From assembly GCA_035341015.1 (NCBI GenBank), contig DAOQUL010000019.1, forward strand, positions 1 through 60,854: 60,854 nucleotides of DNA. The letters run 5' to 3'. The notes beneath the pieces are model-generated. The model had not been told where the DNA came from and ran no database searches. It worked only from the letters and a program-made list of their open reading frames with translations. The translations under genes were made by a program, and so were the position numbers. This document shows positions 34,587 to 43,750 of this stretch, piece by piece. Numbering within the stretch: the first letter of the stretch is position 1; each line of letters begins with the position of its first letter. This stretch comes from JAKQIM01 sp029557965 (GTDB taxonomy: Bacteria; Chloroflexota; Anaerolineae; Anaerolineales; UBA4823).

Positions 34587-36506
34587 ATGGAAACCTCCCT
34601 TCGTAACACCCTCCGTCTGACCATCACCGCCTGCCGCCGCATGCTTGAAGAAGATTACTTGCTTCAACTTGAGGGGCGCTATGGCATCCGCGCCGACGGG
34701 AGTATGGAACCGTTGGCGAGCCTGCAGCACCTGGATGCGGCTGGCAGGGCTGAGCGCTTATCCATTGAAGCCTTACTCCAGCATGAAAGGATCCAGGAGA
34801 AGGATCTGCCCCAGGCGATCACGCGTTTCGTGCGTGAGAGCGCCTTCACCGCCCTCAATCGGCTGGCGGCCTTGAAATTGATGGAACACCCCAGCCGCAA
34901 TCTGATCTATGAATCGATCGGGCAAAAAGAGCTTTCCAAGGGGTTTCGCCAGTTTGTGATGATCTCGCCAGAGGCTTTGCGTAACCAGGCAGATGGCGGC
35001 TACCGCCTCTACCTTGAGCTGCTGTTCGATGACCTGGGGCAAACCCTGGGCGTGCTGTTCAATCGTTCGCTGCCTCAATCCATCCTATTCCCCAGCCCCA
35101 CCTGCCTGGGGCAGCTCCTTGACAGCCTCAACCAGCCGGAGCTGGCCCAAGTTTGGGGCGATGATGAGACGATCGGCTGGATTTACCAGTATTTCACCCC
35201 GCCCGAGCTGCGTGACCAGGTGCGTAAAGAATCGTCTGCCCCGCGCAATGGCAACGAGCTGGCTTTTCGCAACCAGTTCTATACCCCGCGCTATGTGGTT
35301 GAATTTCTCACCGATAACACCCTGGGGCGGATCTGGTATGAAATGCGCGGCGGGAATACCCGGCTGGCAGAAAAGTGTTCCTATTTGATCCAGCAAGAGA
35401 CAGGCGAAAGAGAGAAGCGCGACCCACGCAAGCTTCGCATCCTCGACCCCGCTTGCGGTTCGGGACATTTTTTGCTGTATGCCTTTGATCTGTTGGAGAC
35501 TATCTACCAGGAAGCTTATGATGATCCTGAACCGAAACTCAATTTACGGGAAGCTTATCCAGACCTGGCCAGCTTTCAACGAGCCATCCCGGGATTGATC
35601 CTGGAGCATAATTTGCACGGGATTGATATTGACCTGCGCGCTACCCAAATCGCCTCGCTGGCTTTATGGCTGCGCGCCCATCGTTCCTTCACCGACCTCA
35701 AGGTCCCGCCCCGCCAACGCCCCAAATCACTCAGGCCTCAGATCGTCTGTGCTGAGCCGATGCCTGGCGAGTACGATTTGCTGGGCGAATTCCTGCGCGA
35801 TTTGAAGCCGGCCATCCTGGGCAACCTGGTGCGTGAAGTATGGGAGCGCATGGAAGGTGCCGACGAGATTGGCAGCCTGCTCAAGATCGAGCAAGACTTG
35901 CACGCTGCGATCCATAAAGCGCGCCAGGCCTGGCTGGCGATGCCCGAAGGTGTGCAGCTCAGCTTATTTGGCGGCCGCCCGGCAGCCGTGCAGATGAAGA
36001 TGGATCTGGCAGAGATCAAGGACGAGGCCTTTTGGGACGGGGTCGAACTGGATGTGCTGCGAGAGCTGGCGCGCTACACTCGTGCCGCCTCAGAAGCCGG
36101 CGCAACCATCGACGGCGCCGTGACCCGGCAGTTGTTCTCGCATGATGCCATCCAGGGCTTCGCCTTTGTGAACCTGCTGCAGCAGCCTTTCGACGTGGTG
36201 CTGATGAACCCGCCTTTTGGCGCGCCCAGCCTGGGCAGCAAGCAGTACATCACCAAGCGCTATCCGCGCACCAAGAACGATCTATACGCTGCTTTTGTGG
36301 AGCGCGGCCTGGAGCTGCTGCGCGCCGGCGGCTTGCTAGGTGCCATCACCAGCCGCACCGGCTTCTTCCTCAAATCCTTCCAGCAGTGGCGGGAGGAGAT
36401 CCTGCTCAAAGAAGCGCAGGTGGTGGCAATGGCCGACCTGGGCTATGGGGTGCTGGATACGGCGATGGTGGAGACGGCGGCGTATGTGGTGAGAAAGAGC
36501 TTATAA
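34587..36506 (+). CDS. pglX: PglX2 N-terminal half: second BREX-type methyltransferase domain
   Basis: 639 aa from the ATG at 34587; a TTG at 34581 is possible. Motif I is LDPACGSGHFLL with D287, and motif IV is NPPF at 541 (VVLMNPPFGAP), so the methyltransferase core is intact. It is clearly paralogous to the 20549 gene (both have ADGSMEP or DGSMEPP near the start, DETIGWIYQ and GSLLKIE/GSLLRIE) but diverged. It stops at TAAYVVRKSL, slightly earlier in the fold than PglX1. The C-half is 5.3 kb downstream at 41782, beyond two kinases and a HEPN gene. GC is about 60-75% at the 3' end, then drops sharply in the cargo. Confidence 0.86.
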   Translation: METSLRNTLRLTITACRRMLEEDYLLQLEGRYGIRADGSMEPLASLQHLDAAGRAERLSIEALLQHERIQEKDLPQAITRFVRESAFTALNRLAALKLMEHPSRNLIYESIGQKELSKGFRQFVMISPEALRNQADGGYRLYLELLFDDLGQTLGVLFNRSLPQSILFPSPTCLGQLLDSLNQPELAQVWGDDETIGWIYQYFTPPELRDQVRKESSAPRNGNELAFRNQFYTPRYVVEFLTDNTLGRIWYEMRGGNTRLAEKCSYLIQQETGEREKRDPRKLRILDPACGSGHFLLYAFDLLETIYQEAYDDPEPKLNLREAYPDLASFQRAIPGLILEHNLHGIDIDLRATQIASLALWLRAHRSFTDLKVPPRQRPKSLRPQIVCAEPMPGEYDLLGEFLRDLKPAILGNLVREVWERMEGADEIGSLLKIEQDLHAAIHKARQAWLAMPEGVQLSLFGGRPAAVQMKMDLAEIKDEAFWDGVELDVLRELARYTRAASEAGATIDGAVTRQLFSHDAIQGFAFVNLLQQPFDVVLMNPPFGAPSLGSKQYITKRYPRTKNDLYAAFVERGLELLRAGGLLGAITSRTGFFLKSFQQWREEILLKEAQVVAMADLGYGVLDTAMVETAAYVVRKSL

Positions 36507-36604
36507 TCGTGATATGTGCATTATCATCATTAACTCTCGACATTCAGAAGTAATGCGCGGCATTCCATCTTTCAATAGTCGCTGATTACTGGGAGCGTGG
36601 GTAT

Positions 36605-37900
36605 ATGAATTCATACGAAGGTGTGACCCTATCGGATCGGTATTTCTTGAGAGAAAGAATCGGGTCTGGAGGTATGTCTGATGTTTATACTGCCTGGGAT
36701 CGGCTCAGAGCGACACAATTGGCAGTCAAAATCCTCAGACAAGATTTAGCCGCCAGTCCAAGGTTCTTTCAGATATTTTCCAGAGAAGCTGAAATCCTTC
36801 GTAAATTAGAGCATCCAAATATTGTGCGCCTTTATGAATTCGACCGTGATAATGATATTGTGTTTATTGTTATGGATTTTGTTGATGGAACAAATTTGCG
36901 GCAAGTTATACGGAAAGATGATCTGCTAAAGTTATCAGAAGTTTTATATATACTTGATCCTGTGGTTCGTGCGTTACATTATGCACACCAAAACTACGTT
37001 TATCATTGTGATCTTAAACCCTCTAATATCTTATTGTCTCGGGATGGGCGCGTGTTATTGTCAGATTTTGGGGTAGCCCGTTTAACAACAAACAAGAAGG
37101 TAGATGAGTTTATAGGTGGAACCCCCCCTTATATGAGCCCTGCGATGTTTGTGGGAGAAGCGGCCTCCGTTGCCGACGATGTCTATGGTTTAGGAATTTT
37201 GCTCTACGAGTGCCTAAGTGGAGGAAAATTGCCGTTTGTGGGTGCTTCTCCTGATGCAAAGGGGGATACGGAGCGCGATAGAATCCGGTGGGAAGTTATC
37301 AATCTGTCTCCCCCATCATTGCTTTTATATAATCCAACACTCGACAAGGCCGTGGAAGATGTAATCTTTACAGCAATAAAAAAAGAACCCTCCAGACGGT
37401 ATGCTACGCCATTAGACCTATTGAATAATTTTAAGGCTGCGGCGAAAATCCCGGAAGATGCTGTCACAATGTTTAATACAACGCTCCGAGAGAATGCCAA
37501 TCCCAAATCCATCGCATTGTTGCCAAATTTTCCTGTGCCCGTCATTCAGCATCGGGAAGTTGGTTCGAAAAAAGATGATTTACCCAGCCCACAACTGCTC
37601 GCTCGCTCCGGGGAGCTTTCTGGGAGACTTTTTTCGATCCCAATTGAGGGCGTGAAGATAGGACGCGGCAGCACCAATGACATTCTAATAAGAGAAACAT
37701 CCGTATCCCGAACGCATGCAATGATATTAAGAAGGGGAACAAAGTGCTATTTGACAGATGAAAACAGTGCAGTCGGAACGATTTTAAACGGGGAAAGAAT
37801 AGATCCTTTAGTACCAATCCGTCTCCATGATGATGATGTGATCCAAATCGGGAACCTTCAGACGTTTGTTTTTAGGGAAGTGGGGTGGCAAAGTGAGTGA
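36605..37900 (+). CDS. Serine/threonine protein kinase with C-terminal FHA domain
   Basis: 431 aa. The kinase domain (about 10-275) has an intact Gly loop RIGSGGMSDVY, the ATP lysine K42 (AVKIL), a catalytic loop YHCDLKPSNILL with D136, DFG (LLSDFGVARL) and an APE-like SPAMF. The FHA domain (about 340-410) has IGRGSTNDILIRETSVSRTH and ILNGERI, so it should bind phosphothreonine. There is no transmembrane helix. The gene is AT-rich (about 33% GC in a sampled line) unlike pglX. It overlaps the next gene by 8 nt. A role like PglW or Stk2 in phage-triggered signalling is possible. Confidence 0.9.
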   Translation: MNSYEGVTLSDRYFLRERIGSGGMSDVYTAWDRLRATQLAVKILRQDLAASPRFFQIFSREAEILRKLEHPNIVRLYEFDRDNDIVFIVMDFVDGTNLRQVIRKDDLLKLSEVLYILDPVVRALHYAHQNYVYHCDLKPSNILLSRDGRVLLSDFGVARLTTNKKVDEFIGGTPPYMSPAMFVGEAASVADDVYGLGILLYECLSGGKLPFVGASPDAKGDTERDRIRWEVINLSPPSLLLYNPTLDKAVEDVIFTAIKKEPSRRYATPLDLLNNFKAAAKIPEDAVTMFNTTLRENANPKSIALLPNFPVPVIQHREVGSKKDDLPSPQLLARSGELSGRLFSIPIEGVKIGRGSTNDILIRETSVSRTHAMILRRGTKCYLTDENSAVGTILNGERIDPLVPIRLHDDDVIQIGNLQTFVFREVGWQSE

Positions 37901-40900
37901 ATTAGTTTGTCCTATTCATGGACCTTATGATGCAAAATATAAAAGTTGTCCCTATTGTTCATTGATGCCGCATACCACACGCCCACCTGCTCCAAATCCA
38001 CTCCGGGACGAAGATATAGAGGGCGGTAAGACTAGCCTGGATCATAAGGCTATTCTTGTATGCGCTCAACATGGTCCATATGATGCGGCATATGGATCCT
38101 GCCCATTTTGTGGTACTAGAATACCCATGCCTCCAACGCCCATCTTCGATGATGACGAGATACCTACTGATTTAGGGGATCGGAATCAGAAGCCGCTTGA
38201 GCAATTCAATGATCGAATTAGGGTGACGAATCGCGATCATACTTGTGTATTTAAGTATCGTGTCAAACCTGGTTTTCAATTTGTTCACGAACCCTTGACG
38301 CTGTCTACATTACGCAATAACCCCATTCCATTCGCCGGCCGGGATATTTTGATAAGTGAATTTGTTTCTCGTTTAGAGAGAACGCAAGGGGGAGCATTCC
38401 TGGTTACCGGCTTTAGAGGGGTTGGCAAAACAACTTTTGTGCAAATGCTCTTGGCGCTATTTCGAGACAGGTTGGTTGCCACAAAGGCTGATGGAGAAAA
38501 TACCCTTCTGGTTGATATATGCCTGAATATAACGTATTTATATCAACCAATGGAATTAATGCATTTACTTGTCAGAAAACTTTATCAGAAATTGTGCGAT
38601 ATGAATCTCATCAACAATCTGGACAGGCATCTGCGTGATGATATTCAATTGGCCTTCCGACGCACATCTTTGAGTATTACTCGAAAGCAATCTTCAACCA
38701 GTTCTGTTGGAATTGCTGCTGGAAAAGACCTGGTACTAGCGCCAGAGATTAACGCTTCACGTCAAACTTCTTTAGACATAACATATCTCAATTATGACAG
38801 GATTGCTGCGGAGTCTGATTTGATTGAGATTGGACAACGTTTGAGTCAGCATGAATTAAAAACCCGAAACCTATCCCCAACGACATGGAAGAACGCGAAA
38901 AAAACAAGATTAAAAATCGTTTTTGTTTTTGACGAATTGGATAAATTAGAATCACCGGAAAACCAACCCAATCAAATTGACGAATTACTTAATAATCTGA
39001 AAAATCTGTTTACATGTTCTGGCATTACTTTTATCTTTGTCGCTGGGTATCACATGCACCAGAGGTGGGTGCAACAAGTCGACCAAGGGAACAGCGTTCT
39101 CGAAAGTGTTTTTGCGAATGAGATATACTTGCCTCTTTTATGGGATGCACCTGAGAACATATCTTCGGGGATCTTACAGCCCACGCAAGAAATGGGGCAC
39201 CTTCCTCATTTCTTAGATTATCTGAAGTACAAAGGGCGTGGTGTCCCCAGACAGATTATTAGGCATATGAATGACTATATTCATATCGAAGAGGAATGTC
39301 CATATTTGCAATGCACACAGAAAGAATGGGCAATCCTGAGATTTTATAGTTATATCAATAGCTTACTTGACGAGAGTTTCACCACCCTTTCTTCTGCGGA
39401 GAGTTATTTGGTCGCGGAGCAGGATCAAATACGTTTGGCGGAATATTACCTTACGGATTGGATCATGCAACAAGGGTATACTCCCTTTTCTTTGCAGTGT
39501 ACCCAAAACGCAATTGCTAATCTAAATACCGATATAGTACCGCCACCACAAGTTCTATCTAAAATTGCATCAACATTGTTAAGAACCTATCGCAGCCGGA
39601 AAATTATCAAAGAGCGAGTCCATGATCCTGATCTAACTCTGTATAGCTGTTTGGATGATGATGTGTCGAAAAAGTTCCAACTTGCTCCAGAAGTAATTTT
39701 TCGGGCAAGAGGCGCTTTTCCTCAATCTAACAATTCGGTTAACTTTGATTTTCCTGATCATATGTTTGTCAAGCAAGAGATTAAAACTCAGGGGATTACA
39801 GGCGTTTTTAGAGTTAGTGACTTATGGCATCAAGATGACTTGGTGTTAAAAATCCTTCATCCTGAATATGCCCAAAATGAGATCGCGAGAGGGTATTTGG
39901 CAAATGAAATAAACATTTTGCGGCATTTGGCATCAGATAGCGATGATCATATTGTCAAATTAATCGATGGCAATACCTCAATTGACACATTGTATATGCT
40001 ATTAGAATATATTGATGGCCCCAGCCTGGATATGATTTTAAAAAGAATAGGGGTCCTTAGCATTGAGAACGCGATAGCGTTCATTAGTGAACTGGCCCAA
40101 GGCGTAAAGCATATTCACTCAAAAGGGATCGTGCGAATTGATATAAAGCCTTCGAATATTATCCTTAGGAAAGATGGAAAGCCTGTAATAATTGACTTCG
40201 GTACAGCGGTTCTTCATAAAGACGATCCATTTGCTAAGTCTCAAAGAGGTCGCGTTATTGGCACCCCATATTACATGTCGCCAGAACAAGCGCGGGGTGA
40301 AGAGCCAGACAAAAGATCGGATATCTATTCTCTAGGAGCTACTATATTCAAGATGGTAACTGGTCGAGTTCCCTATATTGGTCACTCAACATCCGATTTA
40401 ATATTCGCCCACAATCATTTGGAACTGCCGAGATTAAATTCAATTCGTGAGGGTGTCCCAGTTGATCTAGATAGAATTGTTGCTAAATGCATGGAAAAGG
40501 ATCCTGAAGCTCGTTATCAAACAGTAGATAGTTTTTTGGGGGATATTTCGTGCCTAGAAAGTTATTGTGCATCATCGAGTTTATACACTCTCTCCAGATC
40601 ATTTGGTAATACTTCTTTACCTTCAGATAATGATGATCAAACTGTGATTGAAATTGATTCTGGGTCAACCCCCCTATCAAATACTAGAGTCAAAGAGCAA
40701 ACAGACTCGCAGAATGCAGGGATTGAGCAAATAGAGTTATCATTGATACAAAACTCACCCGAACTTGCGCCGATGGTTCCAAGATTAATAATACTTACTG
40801 GCACAAATGCCGGTAGTGTTTTCCCGTTGACTCAAGAAACCATTATTGGCCGCCATGAAAAAGCGGATATTGTTTTGGATAATCCTCTATTGTCTCGATA

Positions 40901-41099
40901 TCATGCGCGAGTTTCTTTTGATAATGATAGCGGCCAGTACGTTCTTGCCGATTTGCATACGGTTAATGGAACATATCTTAACGACACAAGAATCGAAAAC
41001 CCTGTCTTGATACAGAATGATGACATTATTTCAGTTGGTGATGTTTTGCTTAGATTCTATTCTGGTTCCGAAGCAATCGATCGGCGTTTATCGTTCTAA
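37893..41099 (+). CDS. Zn-ribbon / P-loop ATPase / protein kinase / FHA multidomain protein
   Basis: 1068 aa from the GTG at 37893, which overlaps the upstream stop; a TTG at 37866 is possible. Two zinc knuckles (CPIHGPYDAKYKSCPYC and CAQHGPYDAAYGSCPFCG) are followed by an AAA/STAND-like ATPase with GFRGVGKTTF (K179) and VFVFDELDKL. Next comes a kinase domain with D750 in VRIDIKPSN and DFG at 768. Its HRD motif is changed to RID and its Gly loop is weak. A C-terminal FHA domain starts at about 984 (IIGRHEKADIVLDNPLLSRY). The architecture suggests sensing, NTP-driven switching and phospho-relay with the preceding kinase. Confidence 0.85.
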   Translation: MSELVCPIHGPYDAKYKSCPYCSLMPHTTRPPAPNPLRDEDIEGGKTSLDHKAILVCAQHGPYDAAYGSCPFCGTRIPMPPTPIFDDDEIPTDLGDRNQKPLEQFNDRIRVTNRDHTCVFKYRVKPGFQFVHEPLTLSTLRNNPIPFAGRDILISEFVSRLERTQGGAFLVTGFRGVGKTTFVQMLLALFRDRLVATKADGENTLLVDICLNITYLYQPMELMHLLVRKLYQKLCDMNLINNLDRHLRDDIQLAFRRTSLSITRKQSSTSSVGIAAGKDLVLAPEINASRQTSLDITYLNYDRIAAESDLIEIGQRLSQHELKTRNLSPTTWKNAKKTRLKIVFVFDELDKLESPENQPNQIDELLNNLKNLFTCSGITFIFVAGYHMHQRWVQQVDQGNSVLESVFANEIYLPLLWDAPENISSGILQPTQEMGHLPHFLDYLKYKGRGVPRQIIRHMNDYIHIEEECPYLQCTQKEWAILRFYSYINSLLDESFTTLSSAESYLVAEQDQIRLAEYYLTDWIMQQGYTPFSLQCTQNAIANLNTDIVPPPQVLSKIASTLLRTYRSRKIIKERVHDPDLTLYSCLDDDVSKKFQLAPEVIFRARGAFPQSNNSVNFDFPDHMFVKQEIKTQGITGVFRVSDLWHQDDLVLKILHPEYAQNEIARGYLANEINILRHLASDSDDHIVKLIDGNTSIDTLYMLLEYIDGPSLDMILKRIGVLSIENAIAFISELAQGVKHIHSKGIVRIDIKPSNIILRKDGKPVIIDFGTAVLHKDDPFAKSQRGRVIGTPYYMSPEQARGEEPDKRSDIYSLGATIFKMVTGRVPYIGHSTSDLIFAHNHLELPRLNSIREGVPVDLDRIVAKCMEKDPEARYQTVDSFLGDISCLESYCASSSLYTLSRSFGNTSLPSDNDDQTVIEIDSGSTPLSNTRVKEQTDSQNAGIEQIELSLIQNSPELAPMVPRLIILTGTNAGSVFPLTQETIIGRHEKADIVLDNPLLSRYHARVSFDNDSGQYVLADLHTVNGTYLNDTRIENPVLIQNDDIISVGDVLLRFYSGSEAIDRRLSF

Positions 41100-41179
41100 C
41101 TTTAATCGGGACTAGTTTTCATAGAAAAGGCCAAGCTTAGGGTGTAGTTCTTTATTGATTATACAAGGATGGGACTGCT

Positions 41180-41785
41180 TTGATCCATGCTCTCACGCCC
41201 GAAACCCAAGATGAAATTGACGGTGCCCTACACGCCAGAGGCCGTTTATCCCCTCTGTATACTGCCTTCATCATCAAATGGATGGCCTTTAACCGTGCTT
41301 ACAATGAGCTTGAGAATACAGCAAGTGGCGATTGGGCAAAAGTAGCCTCCTTTGCAGAACGGCACCAGGATCGTTGGCCCGAGTTGGTTCCATTGGCTAC
41401 AGAGCTTGTTTCACTTGAATGCATCGGCTCTGAAAATGTACCGGACTCTTGCCTGGTTGCGCCCCACAAAAAAGTAAAGGCGGCGACGATTTATCTTCGT
41501 GAGAAGCTGGGATTGGCCGCCAATGTGCTTCCCAATCACTGTACTTTTGCAGGATGCACACGCGATGAAAAGCGAAGAATCTGCAACGCGGTTGATTTTA
41601 ACCCGTGGCAAAAAGGTGAGTTAGTTGCGCTTTTATGCCTGGTGTACCAGGTGCGCTGTAACCTGATGCATGGCGAAAAACGCCTGGTAAATAACAGCGA
41701 TTGCTTCCAGACCGATCGGGATAAACAGTTGGTTTTGTTATCCAGGCAAATCCTAGATCAAGTGCTGCACTGGTTGATTTTATGA
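41180..41785 (+). CDS. HEPN-like protein (201 aa)
   Basis: 201 aa starting at a TTG with AAGGATGGG upstream; no better start exists. The C-terminal helix holds YQVRCNLMHGEKR, a HEPN-type R159-x4-H164 motif. The N-terminal half (FIIKWMAFNRAYNEL) is also typical of HEPN proteins found with restriction systems. It lies 80 nt after the kinase gene and overlaps the start of the pglX2 C-half by ATGA. It is either the last cargo effector or an accessory of PglX2. Confidence 0.65.
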   Translation: MIHALTPETQDEIDGALHARGRLSPLYTAFIIKWMAFNRAYNELENTASGDWAKVASFAERHQDRWPELVPLATELVSLECIGSENVPDSCLVAPHKKVKAATIYLREKLGLAANVLPNHCTFAGCTRDEKRRICNAVDFNPWQKGELVALLCLVYQVRCNLMHGEKRLVNNSDCFQTDRDKQLVLLSRQILDQVLHWLIL

Positions 41786-43749
41786 CTCAATCCATCTTCC
41801 TCCGCCTCCTGACCTCCCCCATCCCCGCCAAAGGCGATGACCTGCGCCAGCAGATTGCCGCCCTAAACCATGGCCAGCCCGACGCTGGTGTTTTTCAAGC
41901 CGATCCGGCAGACTTTAGCTCAATACCTCGCACGCCTTTTGCGTATTGGATTAAACAAAATATTCGTGATTTATATTCTATCTTTGAACGTACAGAAATT
42001 GAGAATAGGATAGTTAGAGTCTCAAATGAAACAGGGGACGATTATAGATTTATGAGGTTGTGGTTTGAAGTTAACCCCCATACTATTGGGCAACATAGGA
42101 TGTGGGTACCTCATGCTAAAGGGGGATCATACAGGTTTTACTACAGCGATCTTCATTTGCTAGTCGGGTGGGATGACAAACGCGGTACAATTCGCGATTA
42201 TTATGGCCGTCCATCCCGTCCAGATGAACGCGTAGCATGTGCAAATCTGTTTTTTCGTCCTGGATTGACTTACCCAAGGCGAACCAATAAGTTTAGTATA
42301 AGAGCGTTGCCAGCAGAGTCCACATTTAGTAATAAGGGGGCAGCGGTATTGGTTTATGGCGACAAGCAAGATGATCTCCTCTTATTGCTCGCTGTAATGA
42401 ATTCCTCTCCTTATAGTGCAATGATTAAACTTCAGGCAGCGTCTACATCATTTGAGGTTGGCACATTGCAACAAACGCCTTTCCCCCGGGTGCGTCATGA
42501 TACTGCCCAACAATTACAAAATATGGCCAGACAGGCCTATAGTTTGAGCCGTCTCCCGGACCTGAATGTAGAGACATCTCATGTTTTTTGTTTGCCTTGT
42601 CTCGCTGCTTATAAAAAACACGCAAGATCTATACCCGAAGCATATGGCCTATATGTTGAGAAAACACGGATCCCAATAAACAGCTTAAATAGAATCAGAA
42701 ATGAAATAGATGAACTAGTTTGGGAATTTTACAATCTGAATGAGATGGATCGAGAAATGCTCTTATTAGTTCTAAGAGAGTTTGGTGGGCAGGGCAATGA
42801 GACAAATGAGAGCGAGGATGATATTGTAGAACTAGAAATTGAGCAAGAAGAAGAACAACAAAGTTCGCCTGATAATTCAATTCATTTAGAGGATTCCGTC
42901 AAGGAATATATTCAATGGTGTGTTGGAATTGCTATGGGGCGGTGGGACATACGCTTCGCGCTTAATCCGGGTAGTTTGCCAGCCCTGCCTGGTCCCTTCG
43001 ATCCCTTGCCCGTTTGCTCGCCGGGCATGTTGGCCGGCCCTGACGGCCTGCCCTTGAGCGCTTTGCCAGAGGGTTATCCTCTGCCGGTAGCCTGGGATGG
43101 CCTGTTGGTGGATGACCCCGGCCACCCATATGACATCGTCGCCGCAGTGCGCGGGGTGCTGGGTTTGCTGTGGCAAGGGCGCGCCGAAGCCATCGAAGCT
43201 GAAGCCTGCCAGATTTTGGGCGTGCCTGACCTACGCGCCTGGTTCCGCGACCCCAAGGGCTTTTTTGCCTATCACATCAAGCGTTACTCCAAGAGCCGCC
43301 GCAAAGCGCCCATCTACTGGCTGCTGCAATCGGCCAAGCGCAGCTACGGCATCTGGCTGTATTACCCCCGCCTGAACCCCGGCAGCCTGTTCCGCGCCGG
43401 GCGCGAGTACGCCGACGCCAAGCTCAACCTGGAAGCCGGGCATTTGAATGATTTGCAGAACAGTCTGGCCGCGGCGATGGGCAGCGTCCGTAAAATGCAG
43501 GAGCGCAAGCTCGCCGCCCAACAAGGGCTGGTGGCCGAGCTGAAAGCTTTCCAGAAGGCCCTGGATGCGGCCGCGCTGCTGGAACTCAAACCCGATTTGA
43601 ACGATGGCGTGCTGCTCAACATTGCTCCGCTGCATGCGCTGGTGCCCTGGAAAGAAGCCGAAAATGCCTGGCAGGAGCTGCTGCGCGGCAAATATGATTG
43701 GAGCAACGTTGGCCAGCAGCTCAAGCAAAAAGGATTGGTAAAAGGATAA
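41782..43749 (+). CDS. pglX: PglX2 C-terminal half: target recognition and scaffold
   Basis: 655 aa. ADPADFSSIPRTPFAYWIKQ and YRFMRLWFEV match the region where PglX1-C begins. The longer N-terminus (SIFLRLLTSPIPAKGDD) restores the linker strand missing from the PglX2 N-half. It ends with LNDGVLLNIAPLHALVPW and KYDWSNV, and lacks the KC...SLAIAH-type tail present in PglX1. About 41940-42960 is AT-rich (27% in a sampled line) and flanked by GC-rich DNA (about 67%), marking an exchanged recognition segment. The start overlaps the HEPN stop, and pglZ follows at once. Confidence 0.83.
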   Translation: MTQSIFLRLLTSPIPAKGDDLRQQIAALNHGQPDAGVFQADPADFSSIPRTPFAYWIKQNIRDLYSIFERTEIENRIVRVSNETGDDYRFMRLWFEVNPHTIGQHRMWVPHAKGGSYRFYYSDLHLLVGWDDKRGTIRDYYGRPSRPDERVACANLFFRPGLTYPRRTNKFSIRALPAESTFSNKGAAVLVYGDKQDDLLLLLAVMNSSPYSAMIKLQAASTSFEVGTLQQTPFPRVRHDTAQQLQNMARQAYSLSRLPDLNVETSHVFCLPCLAAYKKHARSIPEAYGLYVEKTRIPINSLNRIRNEIDELVWEFYNLNEMDREMLLLVLREFGGQGNETNESEDDIVELEIEQEEEQQSSPDNSIHLEDSVKEYIQWCVGIAMGRWDIRFALNPGSLPALPGPFDPLPVCSPGMLAGPDGLPLSALPEGYPLPVAWDGLLVDDPGHPYDIVAAVRGVLGLLWQGRAEAIEAEACQILGVPDLRAWFRDPKGFFAYHIKRYSKSRRKAPIYWLLQSAKRSYGIWLYYPRLNPGSLFRAGREYADAKLNLEAGHLNDLQNSLAAAMGSVRKMQERKLAAQQGLVAELKAFQKALDAAALLELKPDLNDGVLLNIAPLHALVPWKEAENAWQELLRGKYDWSNVGQQLKQKGLVKG

Positions 43750-43750
43750 C

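Noticed and set aside
36502..36507. TATAAT as a -10 box for the kinase cassette
   Set aside because: No acceptable -35 box lies 15-19 bp upstream and the site is inside the end of pglX2 N-half.
41782..43749. An independent type II restriction-modification specificity protein
   Set aside because: It has no methyltransferase or nuclease motifs, aligns with PglX C-terminal landmarks, and is followed directly by pglZ.
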